Made by a program: the position numbers and the translations under genes. A stretch of DNA of 49,582 nucleotides from Thiobacillus sp. UBA3361 (lineage in GTDB: Bacteria > Pseudomonadota > Gammaproteobacteria > Burkholderiales > Thiobacillaceae). The notes under the pieces were generated by a model. That model was not told the origin of the DNA and did no database searches. It saw nothing but the letters and a program-made list of their open reading frames with translations. Of the stretch, positions 17,501 to 23,843 are shown piece after piece. How positions within the stretch are numbered: position 1 is the stretch's first letter; each line of letters opens with the position of its first letter. Location of the stretch: contig DEQR01000061.1 in the NCBI GenBank assembly GCA_002360535.1, forward strand, positions 1 through 49,582, written 5' to 3'.

Positions 17501-18024
17501 CGCGCCAGGGTTTCCTCGCAGGTCTGCACCCCCGGTTCCAGCCGGATGGTGTAGCCGATGGCCTGCCGCAGGTCGCGGTTCAGGTCCACCAGGAAGTCCA
17601 CCGTGTGCTTTTTCTGCCGGGGGATGCCAGCCAGGTAGGCGTCCAGGCGCGGCCCGTTCTCGTCCGCCTCGAGATAGGGCGCCAGTTCCTTTTTCAGTGC
17701 ATCCGGGTAGGCGAAGGGCCAGTGCTCGGCGGTGTCCTCCATGAAGAAATCGAAGGGGTTGATCACCGTCATGTCGGCGATCACTTCCACATCCACCTTC
17801 AGCTCCCGCGTCAGCTCCGGGAATACCAGGCGCGCCAGCCAGTTGCCGAAGGGATCCTGCTGCCAGTTGATGAAGTGCTTCTCCGGCAGGATGTTCAGGC
17901 TGTAGGCGTGGATGGGCGTGCGGCTGTGGGTGGCGGGCCGCAGGCGGATGACGTGGGGGCTGAGGGTGACCGGGCGGTCGAAGCGGTAATGGGTGACGTG
18001 CCGGATGGCGACGTGGATGGACAT
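14596..18024 (-). CDS. Transglutaminase-like / DUF2126 protein of the Anbu cluster
   Basis: The 1142-residue protein has an N-terminal transglutaminase beta domain (1-85), a transglutaminase core with the Cys-His-Asp triad C180 (AIGSCRDTGWLL), H229 (DLHAWAEVYVPG) and D245 (GLDPTSGLF), and a long DUF2126 region (about 300-1140) with GPTPADSPFLRRPDLLQSL and YLFCGMFMGPTSQAPRVDEGR-type stretches. Such proteins are found with Anbu, ATP-grasp and alpha-E genes and are predicted to act in peptide synthesis or cross-linking. ATG 18024 is chosen over an upstream start at 18054 because the conserved MSIHVAIRHVTHYRF begins there. About residues 588-608 are a Pro-rich insert coded by a palindromic repeat. 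Confidence 0.9.
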   Translation of the reverse strand: MSIHVAIRHVTHYRFDRPVTLSPHVIRLRPATHSRTPIHAYSLNILPEKHFINWQQDPFGNWLARLVFPELTRELKVDVEVIADMTVINPFDFFMEDTAEHWPFAYPDALKKELAPYLEADENGPRLDAYLAGIPRQKKHTVDFLVDLNRDLRQAIGYTIRLEPGVQTCEETLARAIGSCRDTGWLLVQILRHLGLAARFVSGYLVQLTPDEKSLDGPSGTDHDFTDLHAWAEVYVPGAGWIGLDPTSGLFAGEGHIPLACTPHPTSAAPIDGMTGKCEVTFSYSNAVTRFKEDPRVTKPYTEPQWEQIRALGRLVDARLAEMDVRLTQGGEPTFVSIDDMNAPEWNTAALGEHKRERAEVLVRRLKTRFAPGALLHTAQGKWYPGEPLPRWALGLFWRKDGVPVWRDDRLLAEAYKDYGHTHEDARRFAESLARHLGLGTRYVQPVFEDTLHHLQREAELPPNLDLARADLKGDLERRRLADKLSRGLDTPAGYVLPVGWNWSVGCWYSAPWELRRERLYLAPGDSPVGLRLPLQSLPWVDEDEVEWVGETDPFEAQPPLADFHGEVAVRYFHVDQAVEPHPEIHPQPSPPAPPPWGEGCAAARERADAGTPKPILPNVAVPHTAVSLETRDGCLHIFLPPLHRLEHALDLIAAVEKTAAGLNLPVVVEGYAPPSDGRLEKLLVTPDPGVIEVNIHPARSWDELEANTDALYEEARLSRLGTEKFMLDGRHTGTGGGNHVTLGGPTPADSPFLRRPDLLQSLVTYWQHHPSLSYLFCGMFMGPTSQAPRVDEGRADALYELEIAFGQVPSGGTNQPWIVDRLFRNLLTDLTGNTHRAEFCIDKMYSPDSAAGRQGLLEFRAFEMPPHARMSLAQMLLLRALVARFWAQPYRKPLVRWGSELHDKWMLPHHLWRDLGEVLAELTEAGYPFDPEWFAPFLEFRFPRFGGLRLGDMELELRAAIEPWLVLGEEATRQGTARFVDSSVERLQVKLTGMTDGRYAVACNGRRVPLRPTGVNGEYVAGVRYRAWQPPSALHPTIGVHSPLIFDLVDTWNSRSVGGCSYHVMHPGGRHYEHFPVNAYEAESRRHKRFYDWGHTAGVFTPPPWVDVLARFAEDASRLGPMVPPAEEQPGEYPCTLDLRR
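16202..16261. repeat. Palindromic repeat inserted in the DUF2126 reading frame
   Basis: Outer arms GCCCTCTCCC (16202-16211) and GGGAGAGGGC (16252-16261) match perfectly. An inner dyad (16223-16235 and 16237-16250) pairs CAGCCCTCCCCCC with GGGGGGAGGGGCTG, one base bulged. The arms match the intergenic element at 13775-13797. It keeps the host frame open and encodes a Pro-rich segment (PQPSPPAPPPWGEG). Confidence 0.75.
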
Positions 18025-18142
18025 GCTGGCTCCGTGTGGGTGGGCTGCCCGCAATGAATAGCAAGGGGCGTGCCGAGCCGGTCCGGCCCTGTCCGGGGTG
18101 ATAATGGAGAAAGGATGCGGCCCGGCGGGAACGGGCCGCGGT

Positions 18143-18937
18143 TCAGCCCGAGGTGGGGAAGGAATAGACCCGCGACTCGCCTTGGGCCTCCTCGCCCTCC
18201 TCCAACCCCTCCTTCTCCCACTCGAACCTGGGCAGGATTTCCAGGGCCATGATCAGGCCCCGGTTCCAGGAATCGGAGAACTGGCGCGCGAAGGGGTCGT
18301 CGTCCGTGTAGTACAGACGCCGTCCGGCGGCCAGGCTGTCGCGCTCATAGATCAGCAGTTCCACGGGCGGGCCGACGGTGACGTTACTGCGGATGGTGGA
18401 ATTCATGGACACCAGGGCACAGCGGGCGGCACGCTCCAGGAACACGTCGCGTTTGACCACCCGGTCGAGGATGGGCTTGCCGTACTTGATCTCGCCGATC
18501 TGCAGGAAGGGGTGTTCGCCGGATTCGTGGATGTAGTTGCCCTGCGGATAGACCAGGAATATCTCCGGGGGCTCACCGGATATCTGGCCGCCGAAGATGA
18601 AGCTGGCTTCGAAGTTGGTGTTGGCGGTGTCCCGTTCGCTCTGCGACTTCTGCACCATGGTGCTGACCATGCCCACGTAGTCGGCCGCTTCCTGCATGGT
18701 GGTCACGGTTTGCAGGTTGGGCACCAGTGCATTGCTGACGTCTGCCCTGAGCTTCTTCACCACCGCCTGGGTGGTAGCCAGGTTGCCCGCCGACATCAGG
18801 CAAAAGAAACGCCCCCCCGGCCAGTGGAAGGTGTGCATCTTGGAATAGGTGCTGACGTTGTCCGTGCCCGCGTTGGTGCGTGAGTCGGAGCAGAACACCA
18901 ATCCCTGGTCAACGTTGATGGCGACGCAGTAAGTCAT
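18143..18937 (-). CDS. Anbu, ancestral beta-subunit-type proteasome homologue
   Basis: Anbu is a bacterial relative of HslV and 20S proteasome beta subunits. The 264-residue product opens with MTYCVAINVDQGLVF: the Thr after the initiator Met is the expected N-terminal nucleophile, followed by the Anbu pattern CSDSRTNAGTDNVSTYSKMH. Further family marks are FFCLMSAGNLATTQAVV, FIFGGQISGEPPEIFLVYPQ and YGKPILDRV. ATG 18937 is fixed by the nucleophile; a longer open frame upstream is rejected. It is divergent from the ATP-grasp gene, with a 184-base gap holding the dyad CTTGA-N7-TCAAG at 18951-18967. The natural substrate of Anbu is not established. Confidence 0.92.
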   Translation of the reverse strand: MTYCVAINVDQGLVFCSDSRTNAGTDNVSTYSKMHTFHWPGGRFFCLMSAGNLATTQAVVKKLRADVSNALVPNLQTVTTMQEAADYVGMVSTMVQKSQSERDTANTNFEASFIFGGQISGEPPEIFLVYPQGNYIHESGEHPFLQIGEIKYGKPILDRVVKRDVFLERAARCALVSMNSTIRSNVTVGPPVELLIYERDSLAAGRRLYYTDDDPFARQFSDSWNRGLIMALEILPRFEWEKEGLEEGEEAQGESRVYSFPTSG

Positions 18938-19121
18938 GGCAGTGAATAACCTTGAAGTTCGATCAAGATTCAAACACAGTTTTGATACGGGGGCTATCCG
19001 GCCTTGTCGCGTCCAGGCCCAATTTTCTTTGCCCGCATAAGACATCACAGGTCTTCCGATGAGGTGGCCCGTTCCTTGCTCAATAAACGCATACCCGGAC
19101 AACCTTTTCGAGCGAACCCGT

Positions 19122-20582
19122 ATGCGGATTGAACTGCGCAATTATTCGGACAACCCCGCCTACGACGAGCTGGTGGACGCCGACGGCCAGCCCAGGCCCG
19201 CCGCGCGCGTGCTGTTCAGGCATATCGACGGGCTGGATGCCGGCGAACTGGAAGCCCGGCGCCAGGCGGTGGAAGCGGCCATCATGACCATGGGCATCAC
19301 CTTCACCGTCTATAGCGACGCCGGCAACATCGACCGCGCCTGGCCGTTCGACATCATTCCCCGCGTCATCGCCCGCGGCGAGTGGGCGCGCATCGAGGCC
19401 GGCCTGAAGCAGCGGCTCACGGCTTTGAACCTGTTCATCAACGACCTATACAACGAGCAGCGGATCGTCCGCGACGGCGTCTTTCCCCTGGAAGTGCTGT
19501 CCGGCTCGAAGAATTTCCGCGAGCAATGCCGGGGCATCACGCCCCGTTTTGGTGTCTGGGCGCACATCTGCGGCACCGATCTGGTGCGAGACCGGGACGG
19601 GACGGTCTATGTGCTGGAGGACAACCTGCGCGTGCCGTCCGGCGTCTCCTACATGCTGGAGAACCGCCAGCTGATGAAGCGGCTGTTCCCGGAAATTTTC
19701 CGCGCCATCAGCATCCTGCCGGTGGACGATTACCCGACCCAGCTCTACGACACCCTGGCCGCCCTCTCTCCGCGCCGCGACCTGCACCCGGACGAACGGC
19801 CGGTGATCGCCGTGCTCACCCCCGGCATCTACAACTCGGCCTATTTCGAGCACAGCTATCTGGCCCAGCAGATGGGCGCCTTCCTGGTGGAGGGCTCCGA
19901 CCTGGTGGTGAGGGAGGACGACCGGGTCTATATGAATACCGTCTCCGGCCTGCGCCGGGTGGACGTGATCTACCGGCGCATCGACGACGACTTCCTCGAC
20001 CCCGAGGTGTTCCGGCCCGAATCGGCGCTCGGGGTGCCGGGGCTGATGCGCGCCTGGCGCGCCGGCCAGGTGGGCATCGCCAACGCGCCGGGCGCGGGGG
20101 TGGCGGACGACAAGGTGGTGTATGCCTTCGTGCCCAAGATCATCAAGTACTACCTGGGCGAGGACCCCATCATTCCCAACGTGCCCAGCTGGCTGTGCAT
20201 GTACGACGACGAACGCGAATATGTGCTGGCCAACCTGGACAAGCTGGTGGTCAAGCCGGCCAACGAGTCAGGGGGCTACGGCATGCTCATCGGCCCGCGC
20301 GCCACCCAGGCGGAGCGCGACCAGTTCGCCGAGCTGATCCGCGCCAACCCGCGCAACTACATGGCCCAGCCGACCTTGTCCATCTCCACCGCCCCCACCC
20401 TGGTGGATGGCCACATGGAGCCGCGCCACCTGGACCTGCGTCCCTTTGTGCTGCAATCCGACCAGATGTTCGTCACCACCGGCGGCCTGACGCGGGTGGC
20501 CATGAAGGCCGGCTCCCTGGTGGTCAACTCCTCCCAGGGCGGCGGGAGCAAGGACACCTGGATCGTCGAGGCGGAGGACTGA
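19122..20582 (+). CDS. Circularly permuted ATP-grasp protein of the Anbu cluster
   Basis: The 486-residue protein belongs to the circularly permuted ATP-grasp group (DUF404/DUF407), predicted peptide or amide ligases. Recognisable stretches are PFDIIPRVIARGEW, LNLFINDLYNEQRIV, YVLEDNLRVPSGVSYMLEN, VVKPANESGGYGMLIG (glycine-rich ATP-binding part) and the closing SSQGGGSKDTWIVE. ATG 19122 is preferred because MRIELRNYSDNP leads straight into conserved sequence; 19059 is an alternative. The alpha-E gene follows after one base, a standard arrangement in Anbu operons. Confidence 0.92.
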   Translation: MRIELRNYSDNPAYDELVDADGQPRPAARVLFRHIDGLDAGELEARRQAVEAAIMTMGITFTVYSDAGNIDRAWPFDIIPRVIARGEWARIEAGLKQRLTALNLFINDLYNEQRIVRDGVFPLEVLSGSKNFREQCRGITPRFGVWAHICGTDLVRDRDGTVYVLEDNLRVPSGVSYMLENRQLMKRLFPEIFRAISILPVDDYPTQLYDTLAALSPRRDLHPDERPVIAVLTPGIYNSAYFEHSYLAQQMGAFLVEGSDLVVREDDRVYMNTVSGLRRVDVIYRRIDDDFLDPEVFRPESALGVPGLMRAWRAGQVGIANAPGAGVADDKVVYAFVPKIIKYYLGEDPIIPNVPSWLCMYDDEREYVLANLDKLVVKPANESGGYGMLIGPRATQAERDQFAELIRANPRNYMAQPTLSISTAPTLVDGHMEPRHLDLRPFVLQSDQMFVTTGGLTRVAMKAGSLVVNSSQGGGSKDTWIVEAED

Positions 20583-20583
20583 C

Positions 20584-21549
20584 ATGCTCTCCCGTGTCGC
20601 CGAAAACCTCTACTGGATGGCCCGTTACCTGGAGCGGGCCGAGAACACCGCCCGGCTGATCAACGCCACCACCCAGGTGCTGCTGGACCTGCCCCGCGGC
20701 GCCTTCTTCGGCTGGGACGTGCTGATCCGCGTGGCCGGCCTGGACAACCTGTTCCACGAGCACTACGCCCAGGCCGACGAAGACAACGTGGTCAACTTCC
20801 TGGTCCGCGACGAGAGCAATCCCAGCTCCATCGTCTCCTCCCTGCACAACGCCCGCGAGAACACCCGCACCTTCCGCGAGGTGCTGCCCATGGAGATCTG
20901 GGAGCGCATCAACGACCTGCACCTGTTCATCCGCGACAACGCCAGCCGCGCCACCCAGGGCCGCGGCCTGCGCCACCAGGTGCTCAACGGCGTGATCGAA
21001 CGACGCCAGTCCATCATCGGCCTGCTCATGGGCTCCATGAGCCACGACATCCCCTACCAGTTCCTCAAGCTGGGCCGCAATGTGGAGCGGGCCGACATGA
21101 CCACCCGCATCGTCGATGTGAACTCCGCCGTGCAGCTGCCGGCCGATCCGGCCCTGACGGTGCCGGCCCTGGAGCGGCTGTGGATGGGTACGCTCAACGC
21201 CATGTCCGCCTACCAGATGTACCGCCGTCATGTGGGCGTGCACGTGCGCCGCAAGGACGTGGTCAATTTCCTGCTCAAGGACGCGCACTTCCCGCGCACC
21301 GTGCGCCACTGCCTGGACGAGATCGAAGGCTGCCTGTCGGTGCTGCCCCGCCACGACGAAGCGATGCGGGCCTCGCGCCGCGCCTGGCGCCGCCTGGACG
21401 GTATGCGCCTGGAAGGCCTGGCACCGGTGGTGCTGCACGAGTACATGGACCAGATCCAGGCTGACCTGGGTGACGTGCACGCGGCCCTGGCGCGGCAGTA
21501 CTTCGACCTGCATCACGCCCCCGCCATGGAGGCGGGTGTGAGCCAATAG
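20584..21549 (+). CDS. Alpha-E (DUF403) protein of the Anbu cluster
   Basis: The 321-residue all-helical protein starts with MLSRVAENLYWMARYLERAENTA (here split: MLSRVAENLYWMARY then LERAENTARL), the hallmark of the alpha-E family. Later marks are FLKLGRNVERADMTTRIVDV and RRAWRRLDGM. It starts one base after the ATP-grasp stop, so the two are co-translated; in the literature alpha-E is the constant neighbour of this ATP-grasp type, of transglutaminases and of Anbu. It is presumed to be a partner or substrate-handling subunit; its activity is not known. Confidence 0.93.
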   Translation: MLSRVAENLYWMARYLERAENTARLINATTQVLLDLPRGAFFGWDVLIRVAGLDNLFHEHYAQADEDNVVNFLVRDESNPSSIVSSLHNARENTRTFREVLPMEIWERINDLHLFIRDNASRATQGRGLRHQVLNGVIERRQSIIGLLMGSMSHDIPYQFLKLGRNVERADMTTRIVDVNSAVQLPADPALTVPALERLWMGTLNAMSAYQMYRRHVGVHVRRKDVVNFLLKDAHFPRTVRHCLDEIEGCLSVLPRHDEAMRASRRAWRRLDGMRLEGLAPVVLHEYMDQIQADLGDVHAALARQYFDLHHAPAMEAGVSQ

Positions 21550-21573
21550 CCGACAGCGACGCACACAACGCAC

Positions 21574-22812
21574 ATGATGACCCCCTCCCTCAACTTCCCC
21601 CGCTACGGCGACAAGCTGAACTCGCCCTTCTTCGAGGAGTTCCTGGTCAGCCTGCTGGAAGAGCGCGACCGCAGCGGCCTGACCCAGGCGATCCGCCAGA
21701 TCGACGCCCTGATGATCACCGTCGAACCGGGCAACTCCCTGGCCTACATCGGCGAGCTGTGCCTGATGACCCCTTACCACTATCTGGTCACCCTGGAGTC
21801 GGAAGGCCATTTCACCCACATCCTGCGCATCGACATGAACGCGCCGGACGTGCTGGTGCGAGAGGTAAAGGACCCCAACAGCCGGGGCATCTTCCGCAGC
21901 CTCAACGAGGTCTATCCCATCGGCGCCCACAAACCCAACTCCCGCTACATGGGCGAGGTGTTCCGGGTGCAGAACCCGCACGAAGTGGTGGAGATGCAGA
22001 AGTCGCGCGACGTGCGCTTCTTCAACCAGGACCAGATCCGCAAACTGGAACTGCCCGGCAACATGTCGGTGGTCAAGCCCAGCCCCTACACCCACAACAT
22101 CGTCGGCTACTGGGAACGCCCCGAGCACGACATCCGCGTCTATTCCCTCGGCCTGAGCACCATCCGCGACGACGTCAACGCCGCCTACCGGCAAGCCAAG
22201 GAAAACCAGGCCAGGCTCGGCCTGGACAAGATGCTGCTGCCCATCGACCACCTGGCCACCCGCGTCTATAGCCAGAACCGCGAGGCGGCGATCCTCGAAT
22301 ACCTCAGCCTGACCAGCTACTACTACTGGGGCTCCTACGACATCGCCGATCAGAACTCCTCCACCAACGTCACCAAGAGCGTGCACCACGCCAACGAACT
22401 GGAATGCCCGGCCAAGGTGTTCACCGCCGCCAACCACCCCTATTTCGTCAACCACCTGCTCAAGCTGCCCAGCCCCACCGAGCAGTTCGTACGCAACTTC
22501 GGCCCGCGCCTGCACCATGTCGCGGTGGCCGTCGCCGACGGCGAGATCGACGGCAAACCGCACATCGACTATGTCGTTGACAGCCTGCGCGACTGCGGCC
22601 AGGACTTCCTGCTGGACGTGATCGGCTCCAAGGAGGAAGGCCTCAAGCAAATCTTCTCCAGCGCCTCGGAATATTCCAGCCTGATCATCGAATACGTGCA
22701 GCGCTTCGGCGACTTCCAGGGCTTCTTCACCAAGGACAACGTGGCCAACCTGACCCACGCCGCCGGCGTGGAGGAAAGCCTCAAGGCACTGGAGGTGGAG
22801 GCGAGCCACTGA
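21574..22812 (+). CDS. 4-Hydroxyphenylpyruvate-dioxygenase-like VOC-fold protein, unknown function
   Basis: The 412-residue protein starts 24 bases after alpha-E. Residues about 218-400 look like the two vicinal-oxygen-chelate units of 4-hydroxyphenylpyruvate dioxygenase: IDHLATRV (His226), LHHVAVAVAD (His314 or His315) and LIIEYVQRFG (Glu373) sit where that enzyme has its iron-binding His-His-Glu, and FFTKDNVANL resembles the closing helix. Residues 1-215 have no domain I can name (FFEEFLVSLLEE, GELCLMTPYHYLVTLESEG). The overall length exceeds the usual 350-390. An oxygenase acting on an aromatic or keto acid is an inference; true substrate unknown. Confidence 0.65.
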   Translation: MMTPSLNFPRYGDKLNSPFFEEFLVSLLEERDRSGLTQAIRQIDALMITVEPGNSLAYIGELCLMTPYHYLVTLESEGHFTHILRIDMNAPDVLVREVKDPNSRGIFRSLNEVYPIGAHKPNSRYMGEVFRVQNPHEVVEMQKSRDVRFFNQDQIRKLELPGNMSVVKPSPYTHNIVGYWERPEHDIRVYSLGLSTIRDDVNAAYRQAKENQARLGLDKMLLPIDHLATRVYSQNREAAILEYLSLTSYYYWGSYDIADQNSSTNVTKSVHHANELECPAKVFTAANHPYFVNHLLKLPSPTEQFVRNFGPRLHHVAVAVADGEIDGKPHIDYVVDSLRDCGQDFLLDVIGSKEEGLKQIFSSASEYSSLIIEYVQRFGDFQGFFTKDNVANLTHAAGVEESLKALEVEASH

Positions 22813-22869
22813 GCGGCGCGGGCGCCGGCCCTGCCCGCCGCGCCCGATCCGGCCTCGCACCCGAACCCC

Positions 22870-23487
22870 TTGACCCCCAGCGAACGGACCACCCCGGCCG
22901 GCACCGCCAACGAACCGCTGCGCGTGATGATCGTCGATGCCGATATCGAGCGCAGCCGAAACCTGCGCGGCGCGCTGACCCTGGCCGGCTACAACGTGGT
23001 CGGTGAACTGCGCGAATCCATCGACCTACCCCAGGCCGTGCGGGGGCTCAAACCACACATCATCATCGTCGCCGCCGACTCGCCCGACCGCGACACCCTG
23101 GAGCACATCAGCCTGACCACCCGCGACGCCCCGCGGCCGGTGGTCATGTTCACCCGCGACGGCGACAGCCAGGCCATCCGCGCCGCCGTCCAGGCCGGCG
23201 TGTCGGCCTACGTGGTGGACGGCCTGGCCCCCGACCGCCTGCGTCCCATCCTGGAGGTGGCCTGCGCCCGCTTCGAGGCGCACCAGGAACTGAGCGCGCG
23301 CCTGGCCGACACCGAACGCCAACTCTCCGAACGGAAAAACATCGAGAAGGCCAAGGGCATCCTCATAAAGCGGCGCGGCCTCAGCGAGGAGCAGGCCTAC
23401 AAGGAACTGCGCGACCTGGCCATGCGCACCGGCAAGAAGATCGGCGAGGTGGCCGAGACCCTCATCGAGGCCGCGCATCTGCTCTGA
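22870..23487 (+). CDS. nasT: NasT-type ANTAR antiterminator response regulator
   Basis: The protein has an N-terminal receiver-like domain (RVMIVDADIERSRNL onward) and a C-terminal ANTAR RNA-binding domain (about 145-205; ERKNIEKAKGILIKRRGLSE, then AYKELRDLAMRTGKKIGEVA). ANTAR proteins bind paired hairpins in leader RNA and stop terminator action. In NasT the usual pattern around the phospho-acceptor is IIxDxDSPSRDTLE; here it reads IIVAADSPDRDTLE, so the acceptor Asp appears replaced by Ala. This suits control by NasS binding rather than phosphorylation. The TTG at 22870 is a tentative start; GTG 22924 or ATG 22927 would still keep the receiver core. Confidence 0.9.
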   Translation: MTPSERTTPAGTANEPLRVMIVDADIERSRNLRGALTLAGYNVVGELRESIDLPQAVRGLKPHIIIVAADSPDRDTLEHISLTTRDAPRPVVMFTRDGDSQAIRAAVQAGVSAYVVDGLAPDRLRPILEVACARFEAHQELSARLADTERQLSERKNIEKAKGILIKRRGLSEEQAYKELRDLAMRTGKKIGEVAETLIEAAHLL

Positions 23488-23549
23488 CGCGCGACCGGGC
23501 GTTCCGGGCGCATCCTTGCTCAGATATTGGACACATACATCCCCAATCA

Positions 23550-23564
23550 GGTGCATCCCGCACC
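23550..23564. promoter_or_regulatory. Dyad upstream of the nrt sigma-54 promoter
   Basis: GGTGC-N5-GCACC is a perfect dyad about 100 bases upstream of the sigma-54 core. The half-sites are those of NtrC (GCACC...GGTGC) but in the reverse order, so NtrC binding is only a possibility. Confidence 0.3.
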
Positions 23565-23602
23565 ATGAACGGGCGCGGAGCAAGTCCGGCCGATTCCGTG
23601 CA

Positions 23603-23634
23603 ATCCCTAACATTCCACATGGAATCATTAGGAT
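23603..23634. promoter_or_regulatory. Long inverted repeat just upstream of the nrt promoter
   Basis: The core ATTCC-ACAT-GGAAT (23612-23625) is flanked by a second matched arm, ATCC(C)TAA on the left and TTAGGAT on the right. It ends about 20 bases before the -24 element. No T-tract follows, so an operator is more likely than a terminator for nasT; either is possible. Confidence 0.45.
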
Positions 23635-23652
23635 AGGCAACCAACCCGGGAT

Positions 23653-23668
23653 TGGCACGGCTCCTGCT
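23653..23668 (+). promoter_or_regulatory. Sigma-54 promoter of the nitrate transport operon
   Basis: TGGCACG, four bases, CTGCT gives GG-N10-GC and differs from the RpoN consensus TGGCACG-N4-TTGCW at one base. Transcription should begin near 23677-23680, leaving a leader of about 165 bases before nrtA. Confidence 0.75.
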
Positions 23669-23670
23669 AT

Positions 23671-23743
23671 ATGGATATCGAACCGCGATCATCCATCGGG
23701 ATTCACAGCCATGCGGCACCAGTGACGGTGCCTTCGGACAACG
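23671..23743 (+). promoter_or_regulatory. ANTAR-target leader RNA (hexaloop hairpin) of the nrt operon
   Basis: A perfect hairpin GGCACC-AGTGAC-GGTGCC (23715-23732) has a six-base loop with A at position 1 and G at position 4, the loop rule known for ANTAR targets. Upstream, ATGGATATCG and CGATCATCCAT can pair with one bulge around loop AACCG (23671-23696), but this has five loop bases and its 5' arm may lie before the transcript start, so the first hairpin of the usual pair is unsettled. An intrinsic terminator follows at 23744. Confidence 0.7.
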
Positions 23744-23786
23744 GCGTCCATCCGCACGTGAAACGTGTCGGTGGGCGCTTTTTTTT
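23744..23786 (+). terminator. Leader terminator (attenuator) before nrtA
   Basis: A 16-pair stem (23744-23759 with 23763-23778, loop GAA, one C-C mismatch and three G-T pairs) is followed by eight T. It lies 58 bases before the nrtA start and 11 bases after the hexaloop hairpin, so it would stop transcription unless NasT intervenes. Confidence 0.88.
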
Positions 23787-23843
23787 GGCCTGTGCTTCCC
23801 GGAGAGAAATGCTGTTGTTGGACCTTAACCCTTGGAGAAAGCC

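Noticed and set aside
18951..18967. FNR-type box upstream of anbu
   Set aside because: CTTGA-N7-TCAAG has TTGA and TCAA separated by seven bases, whereas FNR sites need six; kept only as a dyad.
20524..22860. 778-codon open frame antisense to alpha-E and the VOC gene
   Set aside because: Shadow frame caused by high GC at third positions; repeated Val/Gly/His/Asp composition and no recognisable motif.
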